DNA of 64,000 nucleotides from Diadophis punctatus similis (lineage: Eukaryota; Chordata; Lepidosauria; Squamata; Dipsadidae), in NCBI GenBank assembly GCA_023053685.1, contig JALIGW010000057.1:1724710-1788709 (forward strand), given 5' to 3'. Both the position numbers and the translations under genes were made by a program. Below are positions 24,650 through 36,733 of this stretch, piece by piece; the first letter of the stretch is position 1; each line of letters opens with the position of its first letter. Below the pieces are notes generated by a model, which saw only the letters and a program-made list of their open reading frames with translations, did no database searches and was not told the DNA's origin.

Positions 24650-24695
24650 GGGGGGGGGGGAGGTGGGGAGGGAAGGGGGTGGGTTTGGGGGGGGG
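24650..24695 (+). other. G-rich polypurine tract (G-quadruplex candidate) in the LINE 3' region
   Basis: There is a run of 11 G (24,650-24,660), several GGG/GGGG groups, then a run of 9 G (24,687-24,695), broken mainly by A and T. More than four G-runs of three or more lie within 46 bp, which meets the usual G-quadruplex pattern. G-rich polypurine tracts are a known feature of L1 3' UTRs, and this supports the L1 assignment. Confidence 0.8.
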
Positions 24696-24755
24696 AAACA
24701 AAAATGTTTGTACATTAGATTTAATATTTTGTTACCACTTATGTAAGTTTGTACT

Positions 24756-24761
24756 AATAAA
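24756..24761 (+). promoter_or_regulatory. Polyadenylation signal AATAAA of the LINE
   Basis: An exact AATAAA lies 12 bp before the A-tail, close to the usual 10-30-nt spacing. It marks the natural 3' end of the element, so the 3' end is not truncated. Confidence 0.9.
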
Positions 24762-24773
24762 ACTTTTTTGAGG

Positions 24774-24785
24774 AAAAAAAAAAAA
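24774..24785 (+). other. A-tail of the LINE insertion
   Basis: A run of 12 A directly follows 'acttttttgagg' and precedes 'ggtgtgtagaag'. The last two A bases may belong to the target duplication. A short pure tail is typical of target-primed reverse transcription. Confidence 0.92.
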
Positions 24786-24797
24786 GGTGTGTAGAAG
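24784..24797 (+). repeat. Target-site duplication, right copy
   Basis: The sequence 'aaggtgtgtagaag' is identical to that at 22,199-22,212. It is followed by 'cagagttccac', which continues the interrupted satellite monomer. Paralogous unbroken monomers at about 1253, 7639, 15,970, 20,752, 28,485, 31,891 and 37,984 provide the empty-site sequence. Confidence 0.95.
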
Positions 24798-27232
24798 CAG
24801 AGTTCCACAATTATGCTGAAATCTGCCTCTGCATTTCTCTTTAGCTGACATTTTCGAGATGTGCAGAAGCAGAGTTCAAACATTATGCTGAAATCTACAA
24901 CATTAATTTCTCTCTAGCTAACATTTTCCAGATGTGCAGAGGCAGAGTTCCAGGATTATGCTGAAATCTGCCTTGCAATTTCTCTCTAGCTGATATTTTC
25001 CTGATGTGCGGTAGCAGAGTTCAAAGATTACGCTGAAATCTGCCTCTGCATTTTCCCTCTAGCTGACATTTTCCAGGTGTGTAGAAGCAGAGTTCCAGGA
25101 TTATGATGAAATCTGTCTTGCAATTTTTCTCCAGGTGAAATTTTCCAGATGTGGAGAAGCAGAGGTCCAAGATTATGCTGAAATCTGCCTTGCAATTTCT
25201 GTCTAGCTCACATTTTCCAGATTTGCGGAAGCAGAGCTCAAAGATTATGCTGAAATCTACCACATCAATTTCTCTCTAGCTGACATTTTCCAGATGTGTG
25301 GAAGCAGAGTTCCATGATTATGCTGAAATCAGCCTCTGCAATTTCTCTCTAGCTGACATTTTCCAGATGTGCGGTAGCAGATTTCAAAGATTATGCTGAA
25401 ATCTGCCTCTGCATTTTCCCTCTAGCTGACATTTTCCAGGTGTGTTGAAGCAGAGTTCCAAGATTATGCTGAAATCTGCCTTGCAATTTCTCTCTAGCTC
25501 ACATTTTCCAGATGTGTGGAAGCAGAGTTCCTAGATTATGCTGACATCTACGACATGAATTCCTCTCTAGCTGACATTTTCCAGATGTGCAGAAGCAGAG
25601 TTCCAGGATTATGCTGAAATCAGCCTCCGCATTTTCTCTCTAGCTGACATTTTCGAGACGTGCAGAAGCAGAGTTCAAACATTATGTTGAAATCTACAAC
25701 ATCCATTTCTCTCTAGCTAACATTTTCCAGATGTGCAGAAGCAGAGTTCCAGGATTATGCTGAAATCTGCCTCTGCATTTTCCCTCTAGCTTACATTTTC
25801 CAGATGTGCAGAAGCAGAGTTCCAGGATTATGCTAAAATCTGCCTCTGCATTTTCTCTCTAGCTGACATTTTCCAGATGTGCAGAAGCAGCGTTCAAAGA
25901 TTATGCTGAAATCAGCCTCTGCATTTTCTCTCTAGCTGACGTTTTTGAGATTTGCGGAAGCAAAGTTCAAACATTATGCTGAAATCTACAACATCAATTT
26001 CTCCCTAGCTAACATTTTCCAGATGTGCAGAAGCAGAGTTCCAGGATTATGCTGAAATCTGCCTTGCAAGTTCTCTCTATCTGACATTTTCCAGATGTGT
26101 GGAAGCAGAGTTCCAGGATTATGCTGAAATCAGCCTCTGCATGTTCTCTCTAGCTGACATTTTCCACATGTGCAGAAGAAGAGTTCCAAGATTATGCTGA
26201 AATCTGCCTCTGCATTTTCCCTCTAGCTTACATTTTCCAGATGTGCAGAAGCAGAGTTCCAGGATTATGCTAAAATCTGCCTCTGCATTTTCTCTCTAGC
26301 TGACATTTTCCAGATGTGCAGAAGCAGCGTTCAAAGATTATGCTGAAATCAGCCTCTGCATTTTCTCTCTAGCTGACATTTTCAGATGTGCGGAAGCAGA
26401 GTTCAAACATTATGCTGAAATCCACAACATTAATTTCTCTCTAGCTCATATTTTCCAGATGTGCAGAAGCAGAGTTCCAGGATTATGCTGAAATATGCCT
26501 TGCATTTTCTCTCTAGCTGACATTTTCCAGATGTGCAGAAGCAGAGTTCAAAGATTATGCTGAAATCTGCCTCTGCATTTTCTCTCTAGCTGACATTTTC
26601 GAGACGTGCAGAAGCAGATTTCAAACATTATGCTGAAATCTACAACATCAATTTCTCTCTAGCTAACATTTTCCAGATGTGCAGAAGTAGAGTTCCAGGA
26701 TTATGCTGAAATCTGCCTCTGCATTTTCCCTCTAGCTGACATTTTCAAGATGTGAAAAAGCAGAGTTCAAAGATTATGCTGAAATCTACAACTTCAATTT
26801 CTCTAGCTGACATTTTCCAGATGTGTGGAAGCAGAGTTCCAGGATTATGCTGAAATCTGCCTCTGCATTTTCCCTCTGGCTGACATTTTCCAGGTGTGTA
26901 GAAGCAGAGTTCAGGATTATGCTAAAATCTGTCTTGCAATTTTTCTCCAGGTGAAATTTTCCAGATGTGCAGAAGCAGAGTTCAAGGATTATGCTGAAAT
27001 CTGCCTCTGCATTTTCCCTCTAGCTGACATTTTCCAGAGGTGCAGAAGCAGAGTTCAAAGATTATGCTGAAATCTACCACATCAATTTCTTTCTAGCTGA
27101 CATTTTCCAGGTGTGTGGAAGCAGAGTTCCAAGATTATGCTGACATCTACGACATCAATTCCTCTCTAGCTGACATTTTCCAGATGTGCAGAAGCAGGGT
27201 TCCAGGATTATGCTGAAATCTGCCTCTGCATT

Positions 27233-30200
27233 TTCCCTCTAGCTGACCTTTTCAAGATGTGAAAAAGCAGAGTTCAAAGATAATGCTGAAATCTACAACT
27301 TCAATTTCTCTAGCTTACATTTTCCAGATGTGTGGAAGCAGAGTTCCAGGATTATGCTGAAATCTGCCTCTGCATTTTCCCTTTAGCTGACATTTTCAAG
27401 GTGTGTAGAAGCAGAGTTTCAGGATTATGCTGAAATCAGCCTCTGCATTTTCTCTCTAGCTGAGATTTTCCAGATGTGCAGAAGCAGAGTTCAAACATTA
27501 TGCTGAAATCTACAACATTAATTTCTCTCTAGCTAAAATTTTCCAGATGTGCAGAAGCAGAGTTCCAGGATTATGCTGAAATCTGCCTTGCAAGTTCTCT
27601 CTATCTGACATTTTCAAGGTGTGTAGAAGCAGAGTTTCAGGATTATGCTGAAATCAGCCTCTGCATTTTCTCTCTAGCTGAGATTTTCCAGATGTGCAGA
27701 AGCAGAGTTCAAACATTATGCTGAAATCTACAACATCAATTTCTCTCTAGCTAACATTTTCCAGATGTGAAGAAGCAGAGTTCCAGGATTATGCTGAAAT
27801 CTGCCTCTGCATTTTCCCTCTAGCTGACATTTTCAAGATGTGAAAAACTAGAGTTCAAAGATTATGCTGAAATCTACAACTTCAATTTCTCTAGCTGACA
27901 TTTTCCAGATGTGTGGAAGCAGAGTTCCAGGATTATGCTGAAATCTGCCTCTGCATTTTCCCTCTAGCTGACATTTCCCAGGTGTGTAGAAGCAGAGTTC
28001 AGGATTATGCTAAAATCTGTCTTGCAATTTTTCTCCAGGTGAAATTTTCCAGATGTGGAGAAGCAGAGTTCCAAGATTATGCTGAAATCTGCCTTGCAAT
28101 TTCTCTCTAGCTGACATTTTCGAGATTTGCGGAAGCAAAGTTCAAACATTATGCTGAAATCTACAACATCAATTTCTCCCAAGCTAACATTTTGCAGATG
28201 TGGAGAAGCAGAGTTCCAGGATTATGCTGAAATCTGCCTTCCAATTTCTCTCTAGCTGACATTTTCCAGATGTGCACAAGCAGAGTTCCAGGATTATGCT
28301 AAAATCTGCCTCTGCATTTTCCCTCTAGCTGACATTTTCAAGATGTGCAGAAGCAGAGTTCAAAGATTATGCTGAAATATGCCACATAAATTTTCCCCAG
28401 CTGACATTTTCCAGATGTGCAGTAGAAGAGTTCCAAGATTATGCTGAAATCTGCCTCTGAATTTTCCCTTTAGCTGACATTTTCAAGGTGTGTAGAAGCA
28501 GAGTTCCACGATTATGCTGAAATCAGCCTCTGCATTTCTCTTTAGCTGACATTTTCGAGATGTGCAGAAGCAGAGTTAAAACATTATGCTGAAATCTACA
28601 ACATTAATTTCTCTCTAGCTAACATTTTCCAGATGTGCAGAGGCAGAGTTCCAGGATTATGCTGAAATCTGCCTTGCAATTTCTCTCTAGCTGATATTTT
28701 CCTGATGTGCGGTAGCAGAGTTCAAAGATTACGCTGAAATCTGCCTCTGCATTTTCCCTCTAGCTGACATTTTCCAGGTGTGTAGAAGCAGAGTTCCAGG
28801 ATTATGATGAAATCTGTCTTGCAATTTTTCTCCAGGTGAAATTTTCCAGATGTGGAGAAGCAGAGGTCCAAGATTATGCTGAAATCTGCCTTGCAATTTC
28901 TGTCTAGCTCACATTTTCCAGATTTGCGGAAGCAGAGCTCAAAGATTATGCTGAAATCTACCACATCAATTTCTCTCTAGCTGACATTTTCCAGATGTGT
29001 GGAAGCAGAGTTCCATGATTATGCTGAAATCAGCCTCTGCATTTTCCCTCTAGCTGACATTTTCCAGACGTGCAGTAGAAGAGTTCAAAGATTATGCTGA
29101 AATCTACAACTTCAATTTCTCTAGCTGACATTTTCCAGATGTGTAGAAGCAGAGTTCCAGGATTATGCTGAAATCTGCCTTGCAAGTTCTCTCTAGCTGA
29201 TATTTTCCTGATGTGCGGAAGCAGAGTTCAAAGATTATGCTGAAATATACCACATAAATTTTCCCCAGGTGACATTTTCCAGATGTGCAGCAAAAGAGTT
29301 CCAAGATTATGCTGAAATCTACAACATCAATTTCTCTCTAGCTAACATTTTCCAGATGTGCAGAAGCAGAGTTCAAAGATTATGCTGAAATCTGCCTCTG
29401 CATTTTCCCTCGAGCTGACATTTTCTAGATGTGAAAAAGCAGAGTTCCAAGATTATGCTGAAATCTACAACTTCAATTTCTCTAGCTGACATTTTCCAGA
29501 TTTGTAGAAGCAGAGTTCCAGGATTATGCTAAAATCTGCCTCTGCATTTTCCCTCTAGCTGACATTTTCCAGATGTGCAGAAGCAGAGTTCCAGGATTAT
29601 GCTGAAATCTGCCTTCCAATTTCTCTCTAGCTGACATTTTCCAGATGTGCAGAAGCAGAGTTCCAGGATTATGCTGAAATCAGCTTCTGCATTTTCTCTC
29701 TAGCTGACATTTTCGAGACGTGCAGAAGCAGAGTTCAAACATTATGCTGAAATCTACAACATCAATTTCTCTCTAGCTAACATTTTCCAGATGTGCAGAA
29801 GCAGAGTTCCAGGATTATGCTGAAATCTGCCTCTGCATTTTCCCTCTAGCTGACATTTTCCAGATGTGCAAAAGCAGAGTTCCAAGATTATGCTGAAATC
29901 AGCCTCTGCATTTTCTCTCTAGCTGACATTTTCGAGATGTGCAGAAGCAGAGTTCAAACATTATGCTGAAATCTACAACATTAATTTCTCTTTAGCTAAC
30001 ATTTTCCAGATGTGCAGAAGCAGAGTTCCAGGATTATGCTGAAATCTGCCTTGCAATTTCTCTCTAGCTGACATTTTCCAGATGTGCGGTAGCAGATTTC
30101 AAAGATTATGCTGAAATCTGCCTCTGCATTTTCCCTCTAGCTGACATTTTCCAGGTGTGTAGAAGCAGAGTTCCAAGATTATGCTGAAATCTGCCTTGCA

Positions 30201-33200
30201 ATTTCTCTCTAGCTCACATTTTCCAGATGTGTGGAAGCAGAGTTCCTAGATTATGCTGACATCTACGACATGAATTCCTCTCTAGCTGACATTTTCCAGA
30301 TGTGCGGAAGCAGAGTTCCAGGATTATGCTGAAATCAGCCTCCGCATTTTCTCTCTAGCTGACATTTTCGAGACGTGCAGAAGCAGAGTTCAAACATTAT
30401 GTTGAAATCTACAACATCCATTTCTCTCTAGCTAACATTTTCCAGATGTGCAGAAGCAGAGTTCCAGGATTATGCTGAAATCTGCCTCTGCATTTTCCCT
30501 CTAGCTTACATTTTCCAGATGTGCAGAAGCAGAGTTCCAGGATTATGCTAAAATCTGCCTCTGCATTTTCTCTCTAGCTGACATTTTCCAGATGTGCAGA
30601 AGCAGAGTTCAAAGATTATGCTGAAATCCACAACATTAATTTCTCTCTAGCTCATATTTTCCAGATGTGCAGAAGCAGAGTTCTAGGATTATGCTGAAAT
30701 ATGCCTTGCATTTTCTCTCTAGCTGACATTTTCCAGATGTGCAAAAGCAGAGTTCAAAGATTATGCTGAAATCTGCCTCTGCATTTTCTCTCTAGCTGAC
30801 ATTTTCGAGACGTGCAGAAGCAGATTTCAAACATTATGCTGAAATCTACAACATCAATTTCTCTCTAGCTAACATTTTCCAGATGTGCAGAAGCAGAGTT
30901 CCAGGATTATGCTGAAATCTGCCTCTGCATTTTCCCTCTAGCTGACATTTTCAAGATGTGAAAAAGCAGAGTTCAAAGATTATGCTGAAATCTACAACTT
31001 CAATTTCTCTAGCTGACATTTTCCAGATGTGTGGAAGCAGAGTTCCAGGATTATGCTGAAATCTGCCTCTGCATTTTCCCTCTAGCTGACATTTTCCAGG
31101 TGTGTAGAAGCAGAGTTCAGGATTATGCTAAAATCTGTCTTGCAATTTTTCTCCAGGTGAAATTTTCCAGATGTGCAGAAGCAGAGTTCAAGGATTATGC
31201 TGAAATCTGCCTCTGCATTTTCCCTCTAGCTGACATTTTCAAGATGTGAAAAACTAGAGTTCAAAGATTATGCTGAAATCTACAACTTCAATTTCTCTAG
31301 CTGACATTTTCCAGATGTGTGGAAGCAGAGTTCCAGGATTATGCTGAAATCTGCCTCTGCATTTTCCCTCTAGCTGACATTTCCCAGGTGTGTAGAAGCA
31401 GAGTTCAGGATTATGCTAAAATCTGTCTTGCAATTTTTCTCCAGGTGAAATTTTCCAGATGTGGAGAAGCAGAGTTCCAAGATTATGCTGAAATCTGCCT
31501 TGCAATTTCTCTCTAGCTGACATTTTCGAGATTTGCGGAAGCAAAGTTCAAACATTATGCTGAAATCTACAACATCAATTTCTCCCAAGCTAACATTTTG
31601 CAGATGTGGAGAAGCAGAGTTCCAGGATTATGCTGAAATCTGCCTTCCAATTTCTCTCTAGCTGACATTTTCCAGATGTGCACAAGCAGAGTTCCAGGAT
31701 TATGCTAAAATCTGCCTCTGCATTTTCCCTCTAGCTGACATTTTCAAGATGTGCAGAAGCAGAGTTCAAAGATTATGCTGAAATATGCCACATAAATTTT
31801 CCCCAGCTGACATTTTCCAGATGTGCAGTAGAAGAGTTCCAAGATTATGCTGAAATCTGCCTCTGAATTTTCCCTTTAGCTGACATTTTCAAGGTGTGTA
31901 GAAGCAGAGTTCCACGATTATGCTGAAATCAGCCTCTGCATTTCTCTTTAGCTGACATTTTCGAGATGTGCAGAAGCAGAGTTAAAACATTATGCTGAAA
32001 TCTACAACATTAATTTCTCTCTAGCTAACATTTTCCAGATGTGCAGAGGCAGAGTTCCAGGATTATGCTGAAATCTGCCTTGCAATTTCTCTCTAGCTGA
32101 TATTTTCCTGATGTGCGGTAGCAGAGTTCAAAGATTACGCTGAAATCTGCCTCTGCATTTTCCCTCTAGCTGACATTTTCCAGGTGTGTAGAAGCAGAGT
32201 TCCAGGATTATGATGAAATCTGTCTTGCAATTTTTCTCCAGGTGAAATTTTCCAGATGTGGAGAAGCAGAGGTCCAAGATTATGCTGAAATCTGCCTTGC
32301 AATTTCTGTCTAGCTCACATTTTCCAGATTTGCGGAAGCAGAGCTCAAAGATTATGCTGAAATCTACCACATCAATTTCTCTCTAGCTGACATTTTCCAG
32401 ATGTGTGGAAGCAGAGTTCCATGATTATGCTGAAATCAGCCTCTGCATTTTCCCTCTAGCTGACATTTTCCAGACGTGCAGTAGAAGAGTTCAAAGATTA
32501 TGCTGAAATCTACAACTTCAATTTCTCTAGCTGACATTTTCCAGATGTGTAGAAGCAGAGTTCCAGGATTATGCTGAAATCTGCCTTGCAAGTTCTCTCT
32601 AGCTGATATTTTCCTGATGTGCGGAAGCAGAGTTCAAAGATTATGCTGAAATATACCACATAAATTTTCCCCAGGTGACATTTTCCAGATGTGCAGCAAA
32701 AGAGTTCCAAGATTATGCTGAAATCTACAACATCAATTTCTCTCTAGCTAACATTTTCCAGATGTGCAGAAGCAGAGTTCAAAGATTATGCTGAAATCTG
32801 CCTCTGCATTTTCCCTCGAGCTGACATTTTCTAGATGTGAAAAAGCAGAGTTCCAAGATTATGCTGAAATCTACAACTTCAATTTCTCTAGCTGACATTT
32901 TCCAGATTTGTAGAAGCAGAGTTCCAGGATTATGCTAAAATCTGCCTCTGCATTTTCCCTCTAGCTGACATTTTCCAGATGTGCAGAAGCAGAGTTCCAG
33001 GATTATGCTGAAATCTGCCTTCCAATTTCTCTCTAGCTGACATTTTCCAGATGTGCAGAAGCAGAGTTCCAGGATTATGCTGAAATCAGCTTCTGCATTT
33101 TCTCTCTAGCTGACATTTTCGAGACGTGCAGAAGCAGAGTTCAAACATTATGCTGAAATCTACAACATCAATTTCTCTCTAGCTAACATTTTCCAGATGT

Positions 33201-36200
33201 GCAGAAGCAGAGTTCCAGGATTATGCTGAAATCTGCCTCTGCATTTTCCCTCTAGCTGACATTTTCCAGATGTGCAAAAGCAGAGTTCCAAGATTATGCT
33301 GAAATCAGCCTCTGCATTTTCTCTCTAGCTGACATTTTCGAGATGTGCAGAAGCAGAGTTCAAACATTATGCTGAAATCTACAACATTAATTTCTCTTTA
33401 GCTAACATTTTCCAGATGTGCAGAAGCAGAGTTCCAGGATTATGCTGAAATCTGCCTTGCAATTTCTCTCTAGCTGACATTTTCCAGATGTGCGGTAGCA
33501 GATTTCAAAGATTATGCTGAAATCTGCCTCTGCATTTTCCCTCTAGCTGACATTTTCCAGGTGTGTAGAAGCAGAGTTCCAAGATTATGCTGAAATCTGC
33601 CTTGCAATTTCTCTCTAGCTCACATTTTCCAGATGTGTGGAAGCAGAGTTCCTAGATTATGCTGACATCTACGACATGAATTCCTCTCTAGCTGACATTT
33701 TCCAGATGTGCGGAAGCAGAGTTCCAGGATTATGCTGAAATCAGCCTCCGCATTTTCTCTCTAGCTGACATTTTCGAGACGTGCAGAAGCAGAGTTCAAA
33801 CATTATGTTGAAATCTACAACATCCATTTCTCTCTAGCTAACATTTTCCAGATGTGCAGAAGCAGAGTTCCAGGATTATGCTGAAATCTGCCTCTGCATT
33901 TTCCCTCTAGCTTACATTTTCCAGATGTGCAGAAGCAGAGTTCCAGGATTATGCTAAAATCTGCCTCTGCATTTTCTCTCTAGCTGACATTTTCCAGATG
34001 TGCAGAAGCAGAGTTCAAAGATTATGCTGAAATCCACAACATTAATTTCTCTCTAGCTCATATTTTCCAGATGTGCAGAAGCAGAGTTCTAGGATTATGC
34101 TGAAATATGCCTTGCATTTTCTCTCTAGCTGACATTTTCCAGATGTGCAAAAGCAGAGTTCAAAGATTATGCTGAAATCTGCCTCTGCATTTTCTCTCTA
34201 GCTGACATTTTCGAGACGTGCAGAAGCAGATTTCAAACATTATGCTGAAATCTACAACATCAATTTCTCTCTAGCTAACATTTTCCAGATGTGCAGAAGC
34301 AGAGTTCCAGGATTATGCTGAAATCTGCCTCTGCATTTTCCCTCTAGCTGACATTTTCAAGATGTGAAAAAGCAGAGTTCAAAGATTATGCTGAAATCTA
34401 CAACTTCAATTTCTCTAGCTGACATTTTCCAGATGTGTGGAAGCAGAGTTCCAGGATTATGCTGAAATCTGCCTCTGCATTTTCCCTCTAGCTGACATTT
34501 TCCAGGTGTGTAGAAGCAGAGTTCAGGATTATGCTAAAATCTGTCTTGCAATTTTTCTCCAGGTGAAATTTTCCAGATGTGCAGAAGCAGAGTTCAAGGA
34601 TTATGCTGAAATCTGCCTCTGCATTTTCCCTCTAGCTGACATTTTCCAGAGGTGCAGAAGCAGAGTTCAAAGATTATGCTGAAATCTACCACATCAATTT
34701 CTTTCTAGCTGACATTTTCCAGATGTGTGGAAGCAGAGTTCCAAGATTATGCTGTCATCTACGACATCAATTCCTCTCTAGCTGACATTTTCCAGATGTG
34801 CAGAAGCAGGGTTCCAGGATTATGCTGAAATCAGCCTCCGCATTTTCTCTCTAGCTGACATTTTCGAGACGTGCAGAAGCAGAGTTCAAACATTATGTTG
34901 AAATCTACAACATCCATTTCTCTCTAGCTAACATTTTCCAGATGTGCAGAAGCAGAGTTCCAGGATTATGCTGAAATCTGCCTCTGCATTTTCCCTTTAC
35001 CTTACATTTTCCAGATGTGCAGAAGCAGAGTTCCAGGATTATGCCAAAATCTGCCTCTGCATTTTCTCTCTAGCTGACATTTTACAGATGTGCAGAAGCA
35101 GAGTTCAAAGATGATGCTGAAATCAGCCTCTGCATTTTCTCTCTAGCTGACATTTTCAGATGTGCGGAAGCAGCGTTCAAACATTATGCTGAAATCTACA
35201 ACATTAATTTCTCTCTAGCTCACATTTTCCAGATGTGCAGAAGCAGAGTTCCAGGATTATGCTGAAATATGCCTTGCATTTTCTCTCTAGCTGACATTTT
35301 CCAGATGTGCAGAAGCAGAGTTCAAAGATTATGCTGAAATCTGCCTGTGCATTTTCTCTCTAGCTGACATTTTCCAGACGTGCAGAAGCAGATTTCAAAC
35401 ATTATGCTGAAATCTACAACATCAATTTCTCTCTAGCTAACATTTTCCAGATGTGCAGAAGCAGAGTTCCAGGATTATGCTGAAATCTGCCTCTGCATTT
35501 TCCCTCTAGCTGACATTTTCAAGATGTGAAAAAGCAGAGTTCAAAGATTATGCTGAAATCTACAACTTCAATTTCTCTAGCTGACATTTTCCAGATGTGT
35601 GGAAGCAGAGTTCCAGGATTATGCTGAAATCTGCCTCTGCATTTTCCCTCTAGCTGACATTTTCCAGGTGTGTAGAAGCAGAGTTCAGGATTATGCTAAA
35701 ATCTGTCTTGCAATTTTTCTCCAGGTGAAATTTTCCAGATGTGCAGAAGCAGAGTTCCAGGATTATGCTGAAATCTGCCTCTGCATTTTCTCTCTAGCTG
35801 ACATTTTCCAGATGTGCAGAAGCAGAGTTCAAACATTATGCTGAAATCTACAACATTAATTTCTCTCTAGCTCACATTTTCCAGATGTGCAGAAGCAGAG
35901 TTCCAGGATTATGCTGAAATATGCCTTGCATTTTCTCTCTAGCTGACATTTACCAGATGTGCAGAAGCAGCGTTCAAAGATTATGCTGAAATCAGCCTCT
36001 GCATTTTCTCTCTAGCTGACGTTTTTGAGATTTGCGGAAGCAAAGTTCAAACATTATGCTGAAATCTACAACATCAATTTCTCCCTAGCTAACATTTTCC
36101 AGATGTGCAGAAGCAGAGTTCCAGGATTATGCTGAAATCTGCCTTGCAAGTTCTCTCTATCTGACATTTTCCAGATGTGTGGAAGCAGAGTTCCAGGATT

Positions 36201-36733
36201 ATGCTGAAATCAGCCTCTGCATGTTCTCTCTAGCTGACATTTTCCAGATGTGCAGAAGCAGAGTTCCAGGATTATGCTGAAATATGCCCTGCATTTTCTC
36301 TCTAGCTGACATTTTCCAGATGTGCAGAAGCAGAGTTCAAAGATTATGCTGAAATCTGCCTCTGCATTTTCTCTCTAGCTGACATTTTCGAGACGTGCAG
36401 AAGCAGATTTCAAACATTATGCTGAAATCTACAACATCAATTTCTCGCTAGCTAACATTTTCCAGATGTGCAGAAGTAGAGTTCAAAGATTATGCTGAAA
36501 TCTGCCTCTGCATTTTCCCTCTAGCTGACATTTTCCAGAGGTGCAGAAGCAGAGTTCAAAGATTATGCTGAAATCTACCACATCAATTTCTTTCTAGCTG
36601 ACATTTTCCAGGTGTGTGGAAGCAGAGTTCCAAGATTATGCTGACATCTACGACATCAATTCCTCTCTAGCTGACATTTTCCAGATGTGCAGAAGCAGGG
36701 TTCCAGGATTATGCTGAAATCTGCCTCTGCATT
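27233..36733 (+). repeat. Satellite higher-order repeat, copy 5 (internally duplicated)
   Basis: This 9501-bp unit is a partial HOR followed by a nearly complete one. Positions 27,233 to about 31,240 match copy 1 positions 1 to 4008 at offset 27,232. The sequence then steps back to copy 1 position 603 and continues at offset 30,638 until 36,246. There a 291-bp deletion changes the offset to 30,347. The arithmetic closes exactly: 3406 + 6386 - 291 = 9501. There is no gene. Confidence 0.88.

Larger units (their letters stand above)
23964..24773 (+). other. LINE 3' region (presumed 3' UTR)
   Basis: About 810 bp of AT-rich DNA lies between the ORF1 stop and the A-tail. It has long T and pyrimidine stretches (about 24,437-24,500), the repeated 'cttatgtaa' modules and the G-rich tract listed separately. 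Every frame is soon closed, and I see no reverse transcriptase or endonuclease motif. An L1 3' UTR, recognised by the partner reverse transcriptase, is the expected content. Confidence 0.75.
22213..24785 (+). mobile_element. ORF1-only LINE-1 (HAL1-like) retrotransposon, full-length insertion
   Basis: This is a non-LTR retrotransposon of about 2.57 kb inserted cleanly in a satellite monomer. In order it has a GC-rich 5' leader with a hairpin, an intact L1-type ORF1, an AT-rich 3' region with a G-rich tract, AATAAA and a 12-A tail, all within a 14-bp target duplication. Autonomous L1 elements also carry an ORF2 of about 3.8 kb encoding endonuclease and reverse transcriptase. Here only about 0.8 kb follows ORF1, and no ORF2 motif is visible in any frame. 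It therefore fits the ORF1-only 'half-L1' design known from mammals, and would depend on ORF2p from another L1. The top strand reads 'ttttc/aagg' at the integration point, so the nicked strand is CCTT/GA, a permissible variant of the L1 endonuclease TTTT/AA site. The alternative is a one-off internally deleted L1 copy, which only comparison with other copies in the genome can exclude. Confidence 0.88.
19500..27232 (+). repeat. Satellite higher-order repeat, copy 4, interrupted by the LINE
   Basis: This 7733-bp unit includes the LINE insertion, and about 5.15 kb of it is satellite. It follows copy 1 at offset 19,499 to about 21,660. It then steps back about 1.45 kb and repeats the 733-1253 region at offset 20,946. 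The LINE interrupts it there, and the sequence resumes at offset 23,531. A forward jump of 1014 bp (about 14 monomers) occurs at 25,336-25,340. The tail from about 26,200 matches copy 3 at offset 7733. Confidence 0.85.

Noticed and set aside
23964..24773. Remnant of L1 ORF2 after ORF1
   Set aside because: I looked for endonuclease and reverse transcriptase motifs in this AT-rich stretch and saw none. All frames close quickly.
22213..24785. Processed pseudogene of a host gene, or an LTR element
   Set aside because: The protein has L1 ORF1 architecture, and the 5' leader and G-rich 3' tract suit an L1. No terminal repeats, gag/pol or primer-binding site are visible.
24503..24883. 126-codon minus-strand frame spanning the LINE 3' end and satellite
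   Set aside because: It crosses the insertion boundary, and the G-rich tract and A-tail give it proline- and lysine/phenylalanine-rich low complexity. It cannot be an inherited gene.
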